64,000 bases of DNA from Erythrobasidium yunnanense (taxonomy: Eukaryota; Basidiomycota; Cystobasidiomycetes; Erythrobasidiales; Erythrobasidiaceae). The stretch is from contig BCJC01000008.1 of the NCBI GenBank assembly GCA_001600175.1, forward strand, positions 932,781-996,780, written 5' to 3'. This document shows positions 21,093 to 31,395 of the stretch, in pieces (the first letter of the stretch is position 1; the number at the start of each line of letters is the position of its first letter). The notes beneath the pieces were generated by a model. That model was not told where the DNA came from. It saw only the letters and a list, made by a program, of their open reading frames with translations, and made no database searches. A program made the translations under genes and the position numbers.

Positions 21093-23859
21093 ATGAGCTA
21101 CCACCACGAAAAGCCGGCTCTCAACGGGCACGCCGCGACTTCGCCAGAAAAGCCAACTCACCACGCCATAAAAATGATTACAGAAGATTCAGAGCTGTCG
21201 AGCGGGATGCAACGAAGTAGAAGTAGCAGTATACAGCTACACGTCCCTGTCTTCCAGCTCACAACATCCCCATCGGGCTCAATCTCAAACGCTTCTGGCG
21301 TAGGAGCTGCTGGCAACGGACCTGGCTCTGGTGGTTCGCACGGCCTGGCTACGATAAGCGAGAAGCCGCAGCATGTTGATCTCGATATGCTCGCAGCTAG
21401 AGATGCGATAGACCCTCCTCTCCCATCCCCGTCCTTCCTCAAACCATTCAGGCAGCAACAATATCCTACGGGCCCCAAAGCGAGGCGGAAGAGCCTAGTC
21501 TACGCGGTCGCAGTCATTGGATCGAGCATCGCATTCATATGCCTACTGATCCTCTTCTTGGCGCACTCGAATACAGCTGCCAACGCGCGTATCCGGCAGC
21601 ACGCCTCACACTTCTCCTCTTCTTCCTCACACAATCTCGTTCGCCTTTCTTCCTACGTTGGCTCATACATACCCTTCATCAGCAATAACGCCGCATTCGC
21701 TGGATTGACATCTTCAGCCATCCTCTTCGGGCACGCCGCGCCTGGTGTTCAGACACTACACCCTATCCTTCCCATCCTCAAACAAGCACGCACAAAGCAG
21801 TCGCAACTCGTAAAACGCCAATCAACAGCATATCAGCAAGCAATCAGTCAGTATAGGAAACGATACGGCCAAGATCCTCCGAAAGGCTTTGACAAATGGT
21901 GGAGTTTCGCAAAAGCGAGGAATCACACAATGGTAGACGAATATGACTCGATGATGATCGACCTGAAGGCCTTCAAGGTGTTATCAGCAGAAGAGCTCAA
22001 ACTACGGACGCGGACTCTGGGCCAATTACCTGGAGTCTCGCTGCTCAGCATAAAAGGAGGGAAAGCAACGATACATAGCAAGAGCGGGAAATGGGCCCCT
22101 GCGTTAGCACTTCAAGAGATGATGAATGCGTTCGTTGGCCAGCTTCCGGATATGGAGATCGCTGTCAACGAGAAGCCAGAAGGACGAGTCCTGCCTGCGA
22201 GGTGGAAAGACATTGATGCGGAAGAATGGGCAGATGAAGAGTTTGCGCGTGAGATCAACAGTGGCGCAAGTAAGTGTAGCAATTGCGAACGGGACTTACC
22301 TACTATTTACTGACTTTGGCCCGCAGATGCAAGTGATCCGCTGGCTGCTGTTATTCAAGCAGGCTCGTTCAAGACTGATTGGAGAAGAGATGGATCCGTA
22401 TGGGAGGCTTTCCGTCGAGCGTGTCCTCCAGATTCTGCAGCTCGACGGCTGGTAGAATCGCTACGATCCGCAGAAGAACGCATGAATTCTCGTCAAATGC
22501 GGTTAGGGAAGCCATCGGCGGCTCAACAGCAACAGTCAGATGTCATCTACACCTCTTCCCTGTCTCGCAGGCGGGCGGAGATGTCTGGTGCCCTTCCTAG
22601 AACAAGAGAGTTGTCCTTCAACCTGGACCTGGATAGCAAAACAGATATATGCACAGTACCCTCAATGCATGCACTCCATGCTGCGTTCTTCTCGGATACG
22701 AGATCGATACATCAGCTCTACCCGCTCTTCTCCCCTTCGAAACCGGCTGGCTTTGCGGATCTGCTCATTCCGTTCCATCAGTACTGGTCACCTCCTTCAG
22801 AGGTCACGTACGAGAACGACTATATCAAAGGCCGACAGAAGCAGCCTAGCGACTTGGACTGGTCAAAGAAGGACGACAAGGTGTTCTGGCGAGGGAAATA
22901 CTCTCGAGGCGCAGAAACACCTGCTGGGCATTTTATGTCTTTCCAGAAACCACGGCTGGTAGCTCTTGCGAATGATGATGGGTCGACTTGGTCGCATCCA
23001 GAAGGACATCCTGATAGACACCGCATACAGCCTCGCGTGCCTCCGCATCGAGTGCTCGTTACAGTCAACGCTTCTTCATCATCGCTGGTATCTATGTCTG
23101 CTCCAGGTCCGAAGATAAACGACTACGTCATGGATGTCGCTCTAGCTTGCGACCCTGTTTTAGGGGAGTGTCAGGAGCAGCAACGGCAAGGCATCAAAGT
23201 CGTCGTCCCCGGTCCCCTAAGCGAGAATTGGAAGCACAAATACGTCCTAGATCTTGACGAAGTCGGTCTTTCACCCAAGTTTCCAGCAATGATGGAAAGC
23301 AAATCTGCAGTGTTGAAAGCGAGTATACAGAAGGAGTTCTGGCAGGACTGGATCGTTCCGTGGTATCACTTCATTCCTCTGTCCTCGTCGTATGCGGAAT
23401 TGTATAACATTCAAGCGTTCTTCTCTGGATTCCCTGAGCCATTCAGGAATAGAAGATCAACTTCTGCATCGGCGCCGAAGGCTCAAGATCCAAAAGACGC
23501 GTCAAACAGCACAAGTAATATTACTTCGTCACTTGAAGACAATGAGAGCGATGCAAATGCAATTACATTGCAAAGTGGCGCTATCCTCCTCAAGCCTGTC
23601 AACCCGGCACATGGGGAGATCTTCTCTGGAGACTTGGCACTCAAGGATATCGCCGAGCAGGGTGCTCAATGGAGGAAAGAACATATGAGACGCGAAGACA
23701 TGGAGGTGAGTTTGGATTCCTGTAGCAGCAGATCTGGAGCGGCAGAGCTGATAATCTGCTCTCCAGGTCTACGTCTTCCGATTGTTATTAGAATGGGCAC
23801 GCTTATTAGGGGAGGATCAGCGGAAGACTATCAAGGGGAAATTGGGCCGAGGGGTATAG
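21093..23859 (+). CDS. CAP10-like glycosyltransferase (GT90), divergent second copy
   Basis: Three exons (21093-22269, 22327-23705 and 23767-23859) keep phase and give 882 residues. A long Ser-rich tail precedes one membrane anchor near residues 134-157 (VYAVAVIGSSIAFICLLILF). The GT90 pattern follows: QYRKRYGQDPPKGFDKWWSF, shared with the copy at 4.9 kb, KVFWRGKYSRGAET, HKYVLDLDEVGLSPKFPAMM, then SAVLKASIQKEFWQDWIVPW and YHFIPLSSSYAELYNIQAFF. The sugar-nucleotide loop, DGNAWSGRF in the first copy, reads DEVGLSPKF here, so the usual G, N and R are changed. Either substrate binding differs or activity is reduced. A low-complexity insert (SNSTSNITSSLEDNESDANA) lies near residue 800. It has far fewer introns than its paralogue. 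Confidence 0.86.
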
Positions 23860-24125
23860 GAGCCGATGGTATTCTCCTGCGTGATACCCCTGCCTACCTG
23901 CTCTCCTTCTCTCTCTCTCCCTACTTTATCGGTAGTTTATATAGCATGTTGTCACCTTTAGCCCCTCAGCCGCTTGTCTTTTACGCCTTTTCTAGAGAGT
24001 AATGCAGAAGTATTTGTTACCCACTAGCGAAACGATAAGTGACAACAGGACAGAGACTGACTAAAAGAGATCCTAACGACAAGTTGCGAACTGCTGAAAG
24101 CGGGTGAAAGCTAGACTTGCATAGC

Positions 24126-25055
24126 CTAGATCGATTCTGGCAGCTTCTCCACTGCGTACCGCCTCTTCGAGATGTACATGATAGGCACACCTGGGATTTT
24201 GCGTATCCTCCTCCGCAGTGCTCTATCGTTCGTCGCTACGAGGTAGCACCTATGCGCTGTTATACGCTGGATGATGCAGTCATCTGCATATGTACCCTTA
24301 TGGGAACATGGTAATCGTTCGAAACGCTCGTCTCTTGCGACTCGCAGAGCCAGCCTATACTTCGGCCCAAGTTTTTCCAATTCTGCCATGACGCAGTCTG
24401 AGACGCATGGAATGCCTGGAAAGTGATGTATATCAGCATCTACAGGTCTGAGTACCTCGTGAACTGTGCTGCTTACATTTAGCAAAGAGAGTATCCATCA
24501 TTCCGGTTATCATTTCTATCCTATTTTCGAGCGACAAGTTGATGAAATTGGTATCCACAAGGATGCGGTAAGGAGGAGCGAGGGACTCGTTATGTGATAA
24601 GAAGAGGGAGGTAGGAACGGGTGCGCTGTAACATGTCAATCAAGAGCGTGGCGGAAGATCCAGAGATGTCAGTCAAAGAGATCCGGACGAGCTTGAAGGG
24701 CATGGAAATGCAGCCTACACATGCTTGACGAGCTGAGCCTTCTTGTCTTCTTCCTTTTTGGCTTCTTTAACTTGATTTTCTTTGCTGAGAACGCTGGCCG
24801 GTCAGCTTTGCCTCGCCCATTCTTTACAATGATGGATCGCTCACAGTCGCATGTCGCTTGGATTCAGCATACGCTTGACCTGTTCAAGACAGATAACTTC
24901 CTCAGATCCTGCTTCAAGACTCGCCTGGATGATGATGCCAAAATCACCTGCGCAAACTTTCTCGTCTTCAGGCCGCAAGGGAAACGGGGTTAGCCTGTGC
25001 TACAGCTGTTGGAACTTACGGAAATGGTACAATATACCTTCTTGGACTTCGCCAT
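24126..25055 (-). CDS. FCF1: rRNA-processing PIN-domain protein of the SSU processome
   Basis: Fcf1/Utp24 is a nucleolar PIN-domain endonuclease acting at sites A1 and A2 in pre-18S rRNA. Six exons assemble in phase: MAKSKK (18 nt), TRKFAQ (18-nt exon), [32 protein letters not shown], then the PIN domain. The domain shows [20 protein letters not shown] (first catalytic Asp in VDTN), [35 protein letters not shown] (ADD acids), [20 protein letters not shown] and [19 protein letters not shown] at the end. Length and motif order match the family closely. It is convergent with the second CAP10-like gene. The 3' end of the last exon is at 24126. Confidence 0.94.
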
Positions 25056-25318
25056 GGTGGAGCTGCTGTGCGAAGAAGAAGCAAGAATGCGATGTCCAAG
25101 TCAAATGAAGGCGGCAGCCTGACAGTCGCAGACGAACGCACGCATCACGATAACCTCTTCTGCCTTCCATAAATGTTACAGCAGCCTAACATAGCAAACG
25201 CATCCAAGGGACATTTGGCTCGATTCTGTAGAGCTCTACCAGATGGATGCAGGCTTTGCACATCAAGAACGGCGCCCATGGGTATTCGAGGCATACTTCT
25301 CCATTCTACTTCTGCTAT

Positions 25319-25915
25319 TCATGCCGTAAGCCCCGAGCAGTCCAGACGGTGCTTCTTCCAGCTTCGACTTCCATGGAAGTGGAATTTCGGAAGCACTGGC
25401 AGCGTTTTACGCACTAGCAGCATCCTTCTTCCACTTCCATGACAGTGGAAGTTCCATGACAGTGGAAGTTCCATGACAGTGGAAGTTCGCGGCGCATTGG
25501 CAATCTTCCAGGCCAGACCATAAATTGCGCTTCGAAGGTCGCATCGCTTCTTGCTTTCCTTCATCTCATTCAAGTCCATCCTTTTCACAACTCCTCTTCC
25601 ACACAGTTTATCTATACTTACTAACACTAACTTCGATGTAATTGGATCATCATCCTGTGCTAACCAATCTTCTGGCCAAACTAACTTAGGCCTGCATCTG
25701 TCTTTACTGGCTACAGTTACTTGCTGTGTGAAGCATGACTGCTCCATGTCTTTACCGATTCTCTCCAAGCTGCGAAAGCGAAACGGAACAAAGTCTCGGT
25801 CGAAATCTGTTCGCATCGTCCAGGCCGCGGTGTGCCTCCGGTCAATGCAAGCTTCCATTTTATCTTCTAGGCATAACACCAACAACCTCTTCAACCCAAC
25901 AGCTACCATGAGCAA
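25319..25915 (-). CDS. Doubtful open reading frame of unknown function
   Basis: An uninterrupted frame of 198 codons. Its central part is charge-balanced (FVPFRFRSLERIGKDMEQSC, DDDPITSKLVLVSIDKLCGR), which looks more protein-like than the Ser/Thr/Leu-rich frame on the opposite strand. Its last 60 codons run through the palindromic repeat at 25435-25485, giving repeated His/Trp/Cys residues unlikely in a folded protein. No family is recognised and there is no splice support. It may be a real gene with a different 3' end or simply an open frame. Confidence 0.2.
   Translation of the reverse strand: MLMVAVGLKRLLVLCLEDKMEACIDRRHTAAWTMRTDFDRDFVPFRFRSLERIGKDMEQSCFTQQVTVASKDRCRPKLVWPEDWLAQDDDPITSKLVLVSIDKLCGRGVVKRMDLNEMKESKKRCDLRSAIYGLAWKIANAPRTSTVMELPLSWNFHCHGSGRRMLLVRKTLPVLPKFHFHGSRSWKKHRLDCSGLTA
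25368..25379. repeat. 12-bp perfect palindrome CTTCCATGGAAG
   Basis: This palindrome sits 55 bases before a tandem array built on the same TTCCA...TGGAA arms, so it may be a further member of the same site family. Confidence 0.6.
25435..25485. repeat. Three perfect tandem copies of a 17-bp palindromic unit
   Basis: The unit TTCCATGACAGTGGAAG occurs three times end to end without mismatch (25435-25451, 25452-25468 and 25469-25485), and CTTCCACTTCCATG just before it continues the theme. Each unit has inverted arms TTCCA/TGGAA around a 6-base core. It could be an array of dimeric transcription-factor sites, a hairpin-forming sequence or a recent slippage product. Confidence 0.85.
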
Positions 25916-26079
25916 GCGAGACGGATCAGTATGTACAGCACATTTTGGCGATATATCGACTCAGTTCCAAGGTCCGAATTTCTTGAATCCACAAGCGCAC
26001 TCGGGTTCACGGAACACATACTTCCATAACCCCCTGCAGATCTCGGTGAAATTGTGAAGAAGCGGAAGCACACATCTCG

Positions 26080-28283
26080 ATGAAAAGAACAGTCGGAAGC
26101 GCGGGCGAGCATCGCAGCGCAGGCAGCGGCTGGAGTGAGTCTATCCAGGACTATGTCCACGAGCTGCTCCATATGACTGGCTACGTCAGGAGCATGAAAT
26201 CTTGTTCATCTACTGGGATGGACGAAGACAAGGTTAAAGGCGATTACGGTCAACCTCGATTTAATCGATTACATAGCAATCATGCAAGACATGGCAAGAG
26301 CATTCACTCCATGTGACGAACAGTATTTCCGACTTCGAAGATATGGCCCCCGAAGTGCGTCGAATTGTTCGCAAGGCACTTGCAGATCATCAACTAGCGA
26401 TCAGGCTCTTCGCGCGTTCTGCAGGATCCGTACACCCCCGTCTTGCGGAAAGGCCTGCCTCTCGTTGCGGTTAAGGCACGCCCGCTTACAGCGGGATGGA
26501 AGGCAGCTGTGCGGACATCGAGCAAGCCAACATCTACGCGAGTGCGCCTTTATCTGATTACAGCATAAGCCCACTCTCTGCCGCGGAGGTGCCAGCATGC
26601 AACCTGCTTCAAGCTGCATCCCTCCGATGCGCAGCATCCAGCTGTCTCTAGTGAATCATATATGCTATCTAGACGCTCCAGAGGTCTGATTGGGTTCCTT
26701 TAGCTTCATAAATTACAGACTCAACAGCGAAACCACAAGAAAAGCCAGCCAGTTGCTTCGTACTGTAGTACAGATCCGAGCCATCTATGTACTTCGAGAT
26801 GCGCAGGAGCCGTACGAACATCTGGGCTGCTTCTTCTTGATCGAAAACACACTGAAGCATGTGGAAATGTGTTTCTTGTACCCGGAAGCAAGGGACATCA
26901 TTAAGAAATACGCGTAAGCGTAGAGCCTGTCTCTTGAATTACTTGTCTGGTGCTGATGATCTCATAGAGACGAGAAGACGAGGGCTTCATACCGACCGGA
27001 CAATTCTCTACGGATGGCTTCCCGTTCCATCTTTCCTGCATCGACATCAGAACACCTAAGAGCATGTACAGGCGATGTGGTTAGAGCAGCTGGCTATGAC
27101 CCCAAATACCTCAGCATGGTGATTGGCTCCTTGTACGACCCGCACGGAGGAAAAGTCAACAAGGCTCGTCGAGTTAAGCAGCTTTCCCAGGAAGCCATGG
27201 ATCACATCATAGAATACGAAGTCATCTCTACTGAGTACAGATATGAAGCTGAACCGACCTCTTCTTTCGGACATCAGCGATACAACTACAGCGAGATAGC
27301 CGAGATCATGGAGGTCTCCCGAAACGTCGCTACCGATTTCATTCCGAAGAAATACTCTGAGACCATTGCCAAGAATGCTGGAACTACCTGGAAGAAGCCC
27401 GTTGCTGCTGGAGAAGAGGTAGGTCTTCCAGCTCCTGGCTCAGACTCCTAGATCAGCGACGCTACGAGGACAAAATTCGTGGAAACGTACAAGGTCATAA
27501 TGGGGGGCTTGAATCCATTCGACAGTTTCGTGAAGCTGAGAGACATGAGCAAGACGCCACACTGGTGCACCAAAGGGAAAATGGAGCTAGGGGATGGACT
27601 GGACGATATGCGATTACACTACCTGCGAGATATCGAGGATCAGCTGAGCGAGTGTAGGCCGCACAGGTCTAGCTACGATGCATTTACATGCGCATATTAG
27701 ACATTCCTCCAGACGGATCTTTACCACTTCATCACCGCTATCCTATATCCCAAGGAGGGTGAGCCCGCCGCAGCTGCCCGCCATCAGTCCCTTGTTGACT
27801 ACGACCCAACACTGGCCGATCCAGCACTTAGGCAAATCTGGAACGGAGCAGCGAATGAAGCCAGGCTCAGAGAGTGCAATTGCGGCAAATGGCAGAAGCT
27901 CGCGGGCGAGCGAAGCTTCCTCTGCAAACCTTGTGCTGAAGGTCGTCCTTAAGGCGACTTCCCCACACCCACGGCGACTTGGTACTCCGTTCCGAACGGC
28001 CGCAAGATCCATGAAGTTGCACACCATTTACTCAGCCTTCCGAACCCAATTGGCCGATTGGTATGAAGGTGCTTTTATCGAGGGTCACACCTCCGCTATC
28101 AAGCCACCAAGTCCCGGGCTCTCATAGGTAGCTCACAACTTCACGTCAACATCCCATTCAGCGTCTTCTTCTATGTATGCCGCTCCTATTTCTCTCTCCG
28201 ACTCAGACTCAGACTCTGAACCTGACGCAAGGGACACGAGTGGATGGGATATGGACCAGTTCTCAGCTATCTGGCGCAGCTAG
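26080..28283 (+). CDS. Unrecognised multi-exon gene with a possible zinc ribbon; may be broken
   Basis: I do not recognise this protein. The best-supported part joins exons 26968-27418, 27469-27651 and 27701 onward in phase, after an exon ending at 26913 (...ARDIIKKY). It reads NYSEIAEIMEVSRNVATDFI, RFREAERHEQ-type helices, TDLYHFITAILYPKEGEP, PALRQIWNGAANEARL and CNCGKWQKLAGERSFLCKPC, a CxC...CxxC arrangement that could bind zinc. The frame then meets TAA at 27950-27952. It continues open for 36 codons (TWYSVPNGRKIHEVAHHLL) to a good donor at 28061, and a final exon (28128-28283) with an acidic tail (SLSDSDSDSEPDARDTS) and its own stop. A 5' part (26080-26440) includes SISDFEDMAPEVRRIVRKAL. 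Exons between 26440 and 26690 are unresolved. Confidence 0.4.
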
Positions 28284-29132
28284 CCAGCTAGCCAACCCTC
28301 TGATGTCCGTTGTGGCAGCTGGTCCGTAAAAGATCGCTTCCGGACCCGTCAAGGATGCCCTAACCGATGAAATAGTCAGGCACGACGGCTCTGCCTGACT
28401 TCTTGGACGATTCCGGATGCGGTGACGGGGGCACCGACTAGAACGGCAGCTCACCTGCTAAGTTGAGCTCCCCTGCGAGAAGTGACAGTAGTCTAAGCAG
28501 TGGTAGTCTAAGTGGAACCTCGCGCGGAAGAAGTCCTTCCAAATATCGGCCTTCCGTCTCTGTAGCATCCTCCCAGCTACAATTGTCAGAGTCACTTTAG
28601 CTCGGCGGTACTCAACGTATGTGCCGCAACCTGTCAAGATGCACTTCGACACGAAAACGCCCCTCTACATAAAAAAGGAAAGCAAATAAGTTCTCAAGTA
28701 ATTAAACAGGCGCCATACCAATTGAGATAAGTCACGACCCATCTGAGGGTGTTACCGGAATTCGATATCGCTAATGAACCTGGGCAGATCGACGGGTAAG
28801 AACCCAACTTCATTTATCGACTTCAAGATGTAATAGGAGTACCTCTACGATACATGCAATCTCATGCCTTTGGAACAAACCAGAGTGTTTCTCACGAGCA
28901 CTCCAGGAGCGCTCTATCGGCCTATGACTGCTCTCAATATTTACGGACGAGTCTCCAGTAGATATCAGTTAGTTTGGATTAACCATTCGCGTATCTAGCA
29001 GAAAGCAGAAGAGAATCGTTGTGCCTGGTACCGGGAACTCGGCTGCTTGCTGGCCTGAAACTTTGGCCCGGTCGCATCTACGACAACTTCTCTTTTCTGA
29101 CACCTCAATGACTGTTCTTTAGCACGTCCATC
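28284..29132. other. Intergenic region without recognisable features
   Basis: About 850 bases. Short open frames on both strands (for example 28458-28652) lack splice support or family motifs. No repeat, RNA gene or transposon end was seen. The last part must contain the promoter of the alpha/beta hydrolase gene. Confidence 0.4.
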
Positions 29133-30995
29133 ATGAAGCTACCACTTCTAGACGTGCCCTTGCTTCCCTTAGTGGTTGACGTTCCACAAGCTGGTCCACC
29201 TGGAGCTCTTCCAGCTCGTCCTGCGACTTTGCCTGGTCATTCACCCTTTGGTCCCAATTCTGCACAACAATGGACAACGACGACTTATGCCTATCCCGCT
29301 GCCTATCCCCGCACATTCCCTCGCTCAACCAGAGACAAAGATTCGGATGTTCCGGCAAAGTCAAAGCCAGCATCAACAGCTTCGACAAGCCAGAGACTAT
29401 CGAAAGAAGAGCTGGAGAACGTGAGGAATGCATATCTCGAAAGGAGGACAGAGGCTATGTGGAAACCTACGACTTCGACGAGCAACGCGAAAGGCCCGAA
29501 TACATTATGGTGCACTGCGAATAAGTATACGCCTAGTAATGGACTAAGTAGAAGGAAAGGAGCAGAAGAACCCGTCACTGTCATATTGGCTCATGCGAAC
29601 GGGTTCTCGAAGGAGGTCCGCATTGATCTTACCCGGAAGTCTAGGATTGAAGCTGATATCCTTGTTTGATGCGAAGACGTGGGAACCCATGCTAGATCGA
29701 CTAGTCAAACACTCTCAACAAGACTCCTTCCCGCCCATTGAAGAGATCTGGTCGCTCGACATGATAAATCAAGGAGATGCGGCCCATCTGAACAGAGAGC
29801 AATTAGGGGACATGTGTGCGTCTGTCTTGATCTTAAGTACAATATTCCAAGAGCGAAGCTAACGAAAGATCCTAATTTTCCAGTCGAATGGTCAGATAAC
29901 GGACGAGATATACTCCAATTCATCCTCAATTACCTACCGGAGCTTGACGAACGGTCAGCAAAGCAGAGTCCGCTAGCGACCAAGTTACAGGAACGCTCGC
30001 CTGCTTCTGTGAAGACCAAAGTCAGGGGCTGGACGACCGAAGATTCCTCATTATCGCACTGGGCATCTCACAGCGCGTCAGGCTCGTCGACTGCGGAAGG
30101 GAAGAAAGCAGACAGCAGCAAGAAGAGAAAGAGTACAAGTGGATCAGAGAAAGAGGGCAACGCAAGTCATGCCCCAGCAGTCCAAGGCTGGATTACCGAG
30201 GTAGACGGCATGGCAGCGCGGCCCAGAGCTGGAGCGACGTCTGCATCGAACACGTATATTCCCGAAACACTTTCACAGCAACAGCTGCCACACAACATGG
30301 CCGATGCGAATCAGCTAGATTCCTCCTCGTCCAGCTCTCTCCGCGCTACCCTTCCTCCGCAGAAATGGCGTGGGAGGAATATAGTCCTTATCGGGCATAG
30401 TGTTGGCGCAGCAGGAATGATCTATGCATCTTCTACTTTCCCACACCTGTTCAGATCGCTTGCTTTGGTAGACCCTACGGTCTTTGCGCCCAATACACCG
30501 CGCTGGAGCGGGAGCAGCGTTCTCGTCAAAAGCGCTCTTACGCGACGAGATACCTGGACGAGTCGGAAAACCGCCTATGAAAGCTTCAGGAAGAACAAAG
30601 GTTTTTACGGGAAATGGGATGAAGGGGTGCTCCAGCGCTTCGTGGAGTTTAACCTCATGCCTGCTCCTACTCAAGCAGAAGCGGAGAGAGTAAGTTTGAC
30701 GATGGACAAGATGCAGGAGATGTACGTGTATGCGGACGTAGGGTGCTATGGATCCATCAAGGCGTTCTGCCGCCTCCCGAGAATCCCGCGCGTAGTGAAC
30801 ATAGGGATCATTAGAGCGGATGTGGGACAGTCGACTATCCCGGAAGATTGGTATCAGCCATTCATAGATACGGTCAAGCATGCGAAACATTCGAGGATCA
30901 GGGGAGCAGGACATCTCATCGCGCAGGAGATGCCGAATGAGTTGGCGGATGAGATAGTTCGGTTGAGTGGTAATAAACAGAAGGCAAAGCTGTAG
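29133..30995 (+). CDS. Alpha/beta hydrolase, possibly peroxisomal lipase-like
   Basis: Three exons (29133-29615, 29677-29815 and 29884-30995) keep phase and give 577 residues. The alpha/beta hydrolase core is visible: VTVILAHANGFSKE (oxyanion-hole HANG), EEIWSLDMINQGDAA, FEWSDNGRDILQFIL, then the nucleophile elbow NIVLIGHSVGAAGM with Ser near residue 379. The C-terminal GAGHLIAQEMPNEL supplies the catalytic His. A low-complexity insert (SSKKRKSTSGSEKEGNASHA) of roughly 100 residues lies before the nucleophile strand and is unusual. The HANGFSKE plus WxPxLD pattern resembles the yeast peroxisomal hydrolase Lpx1 group. The C-terminal KAKL is not a canonical PTS1 but is close to SKL-type signals, so peroxisomal targeting is only a suggestion. 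The substrate is unknown. Confidence 0.82.
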
Positions 30996-31395
30996 GGATG
31001 ATATCCTAGAAAAGGTGATATGGCATAGACGATAGCAGCCTAGCTGCTGCCTAGCTGGTTCGCAAGCAGCTCTAGCGGATCGAGTCGCGGGTATATAATG
31101 ATGTTGTGCATATACTAGATGAGTAGAACATGCTTCTACACGCTTTCTGCAACCCACTTTACGCGTCTCTGGTCTGTGTCACGTGTATGTTGTTCCTACG
31201 CGTTGATTGAGAAAATATGTGAAGAGGAGAAGCAGGGAGGGAGGAATGGAGAGGGCAATTCCTTGAGACTTGAGAAAGCAACAACTTCAAACACAAATCA
31301 TACAGCTTCAAGTTAGCTCAATACAACGACAACGAGCAGCAGCAGGAGAATCTGCGCGAAAGAGCGAGCGCCGCAGGACGACAGGACAGGCCAGG
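30996..31395. promoter_or_regulatory. Promoter and leader of RIF1
   Basis: This 400-base stretch is free of supported exons. The frame of RIF1 is open upstream to 31270 but has no ATG there; the first in-frame ATG is 31396. Confidence 0.4.

Noticed and set aside
4866-23859. Calling the glycosyltransferase neighbourhood a biosynthetic gene cluster
   Set aside because: Housekeeping genes (TRM7, YAH1) lie between the members and no shared regulatory element was seen; reported only as a neighbourhood worth testing.
25551-26057. Plus-strand open frame of 168 codons
   Set aside because: Ser/Thr/Leu-rich reading typical of the opposite side of another frame; no motifs, and the minus-strand reading is more protein-like though itself doubtful.
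27014-27418. DNA-binding (KilA-N or APSES-like) domain in the unrecognised gene
   Set aside because: The helix pattern only vaguely resembles these domains and key positions are absent, so no domain was assigned.
25319-28283. Idea that the unresolved island is a mobile element
   Set aside because: No transposase, reverse transcriptase, terminal repeats or target duplication could be seen; genuine spliceosomal introns argue for a host gene.
30315-31157. Minus-strand open frame of 280 codons
   Set aside because: Antisense shadow of the alpha/beta hydrolase exon containing the GHSVG nucleophile elbow.
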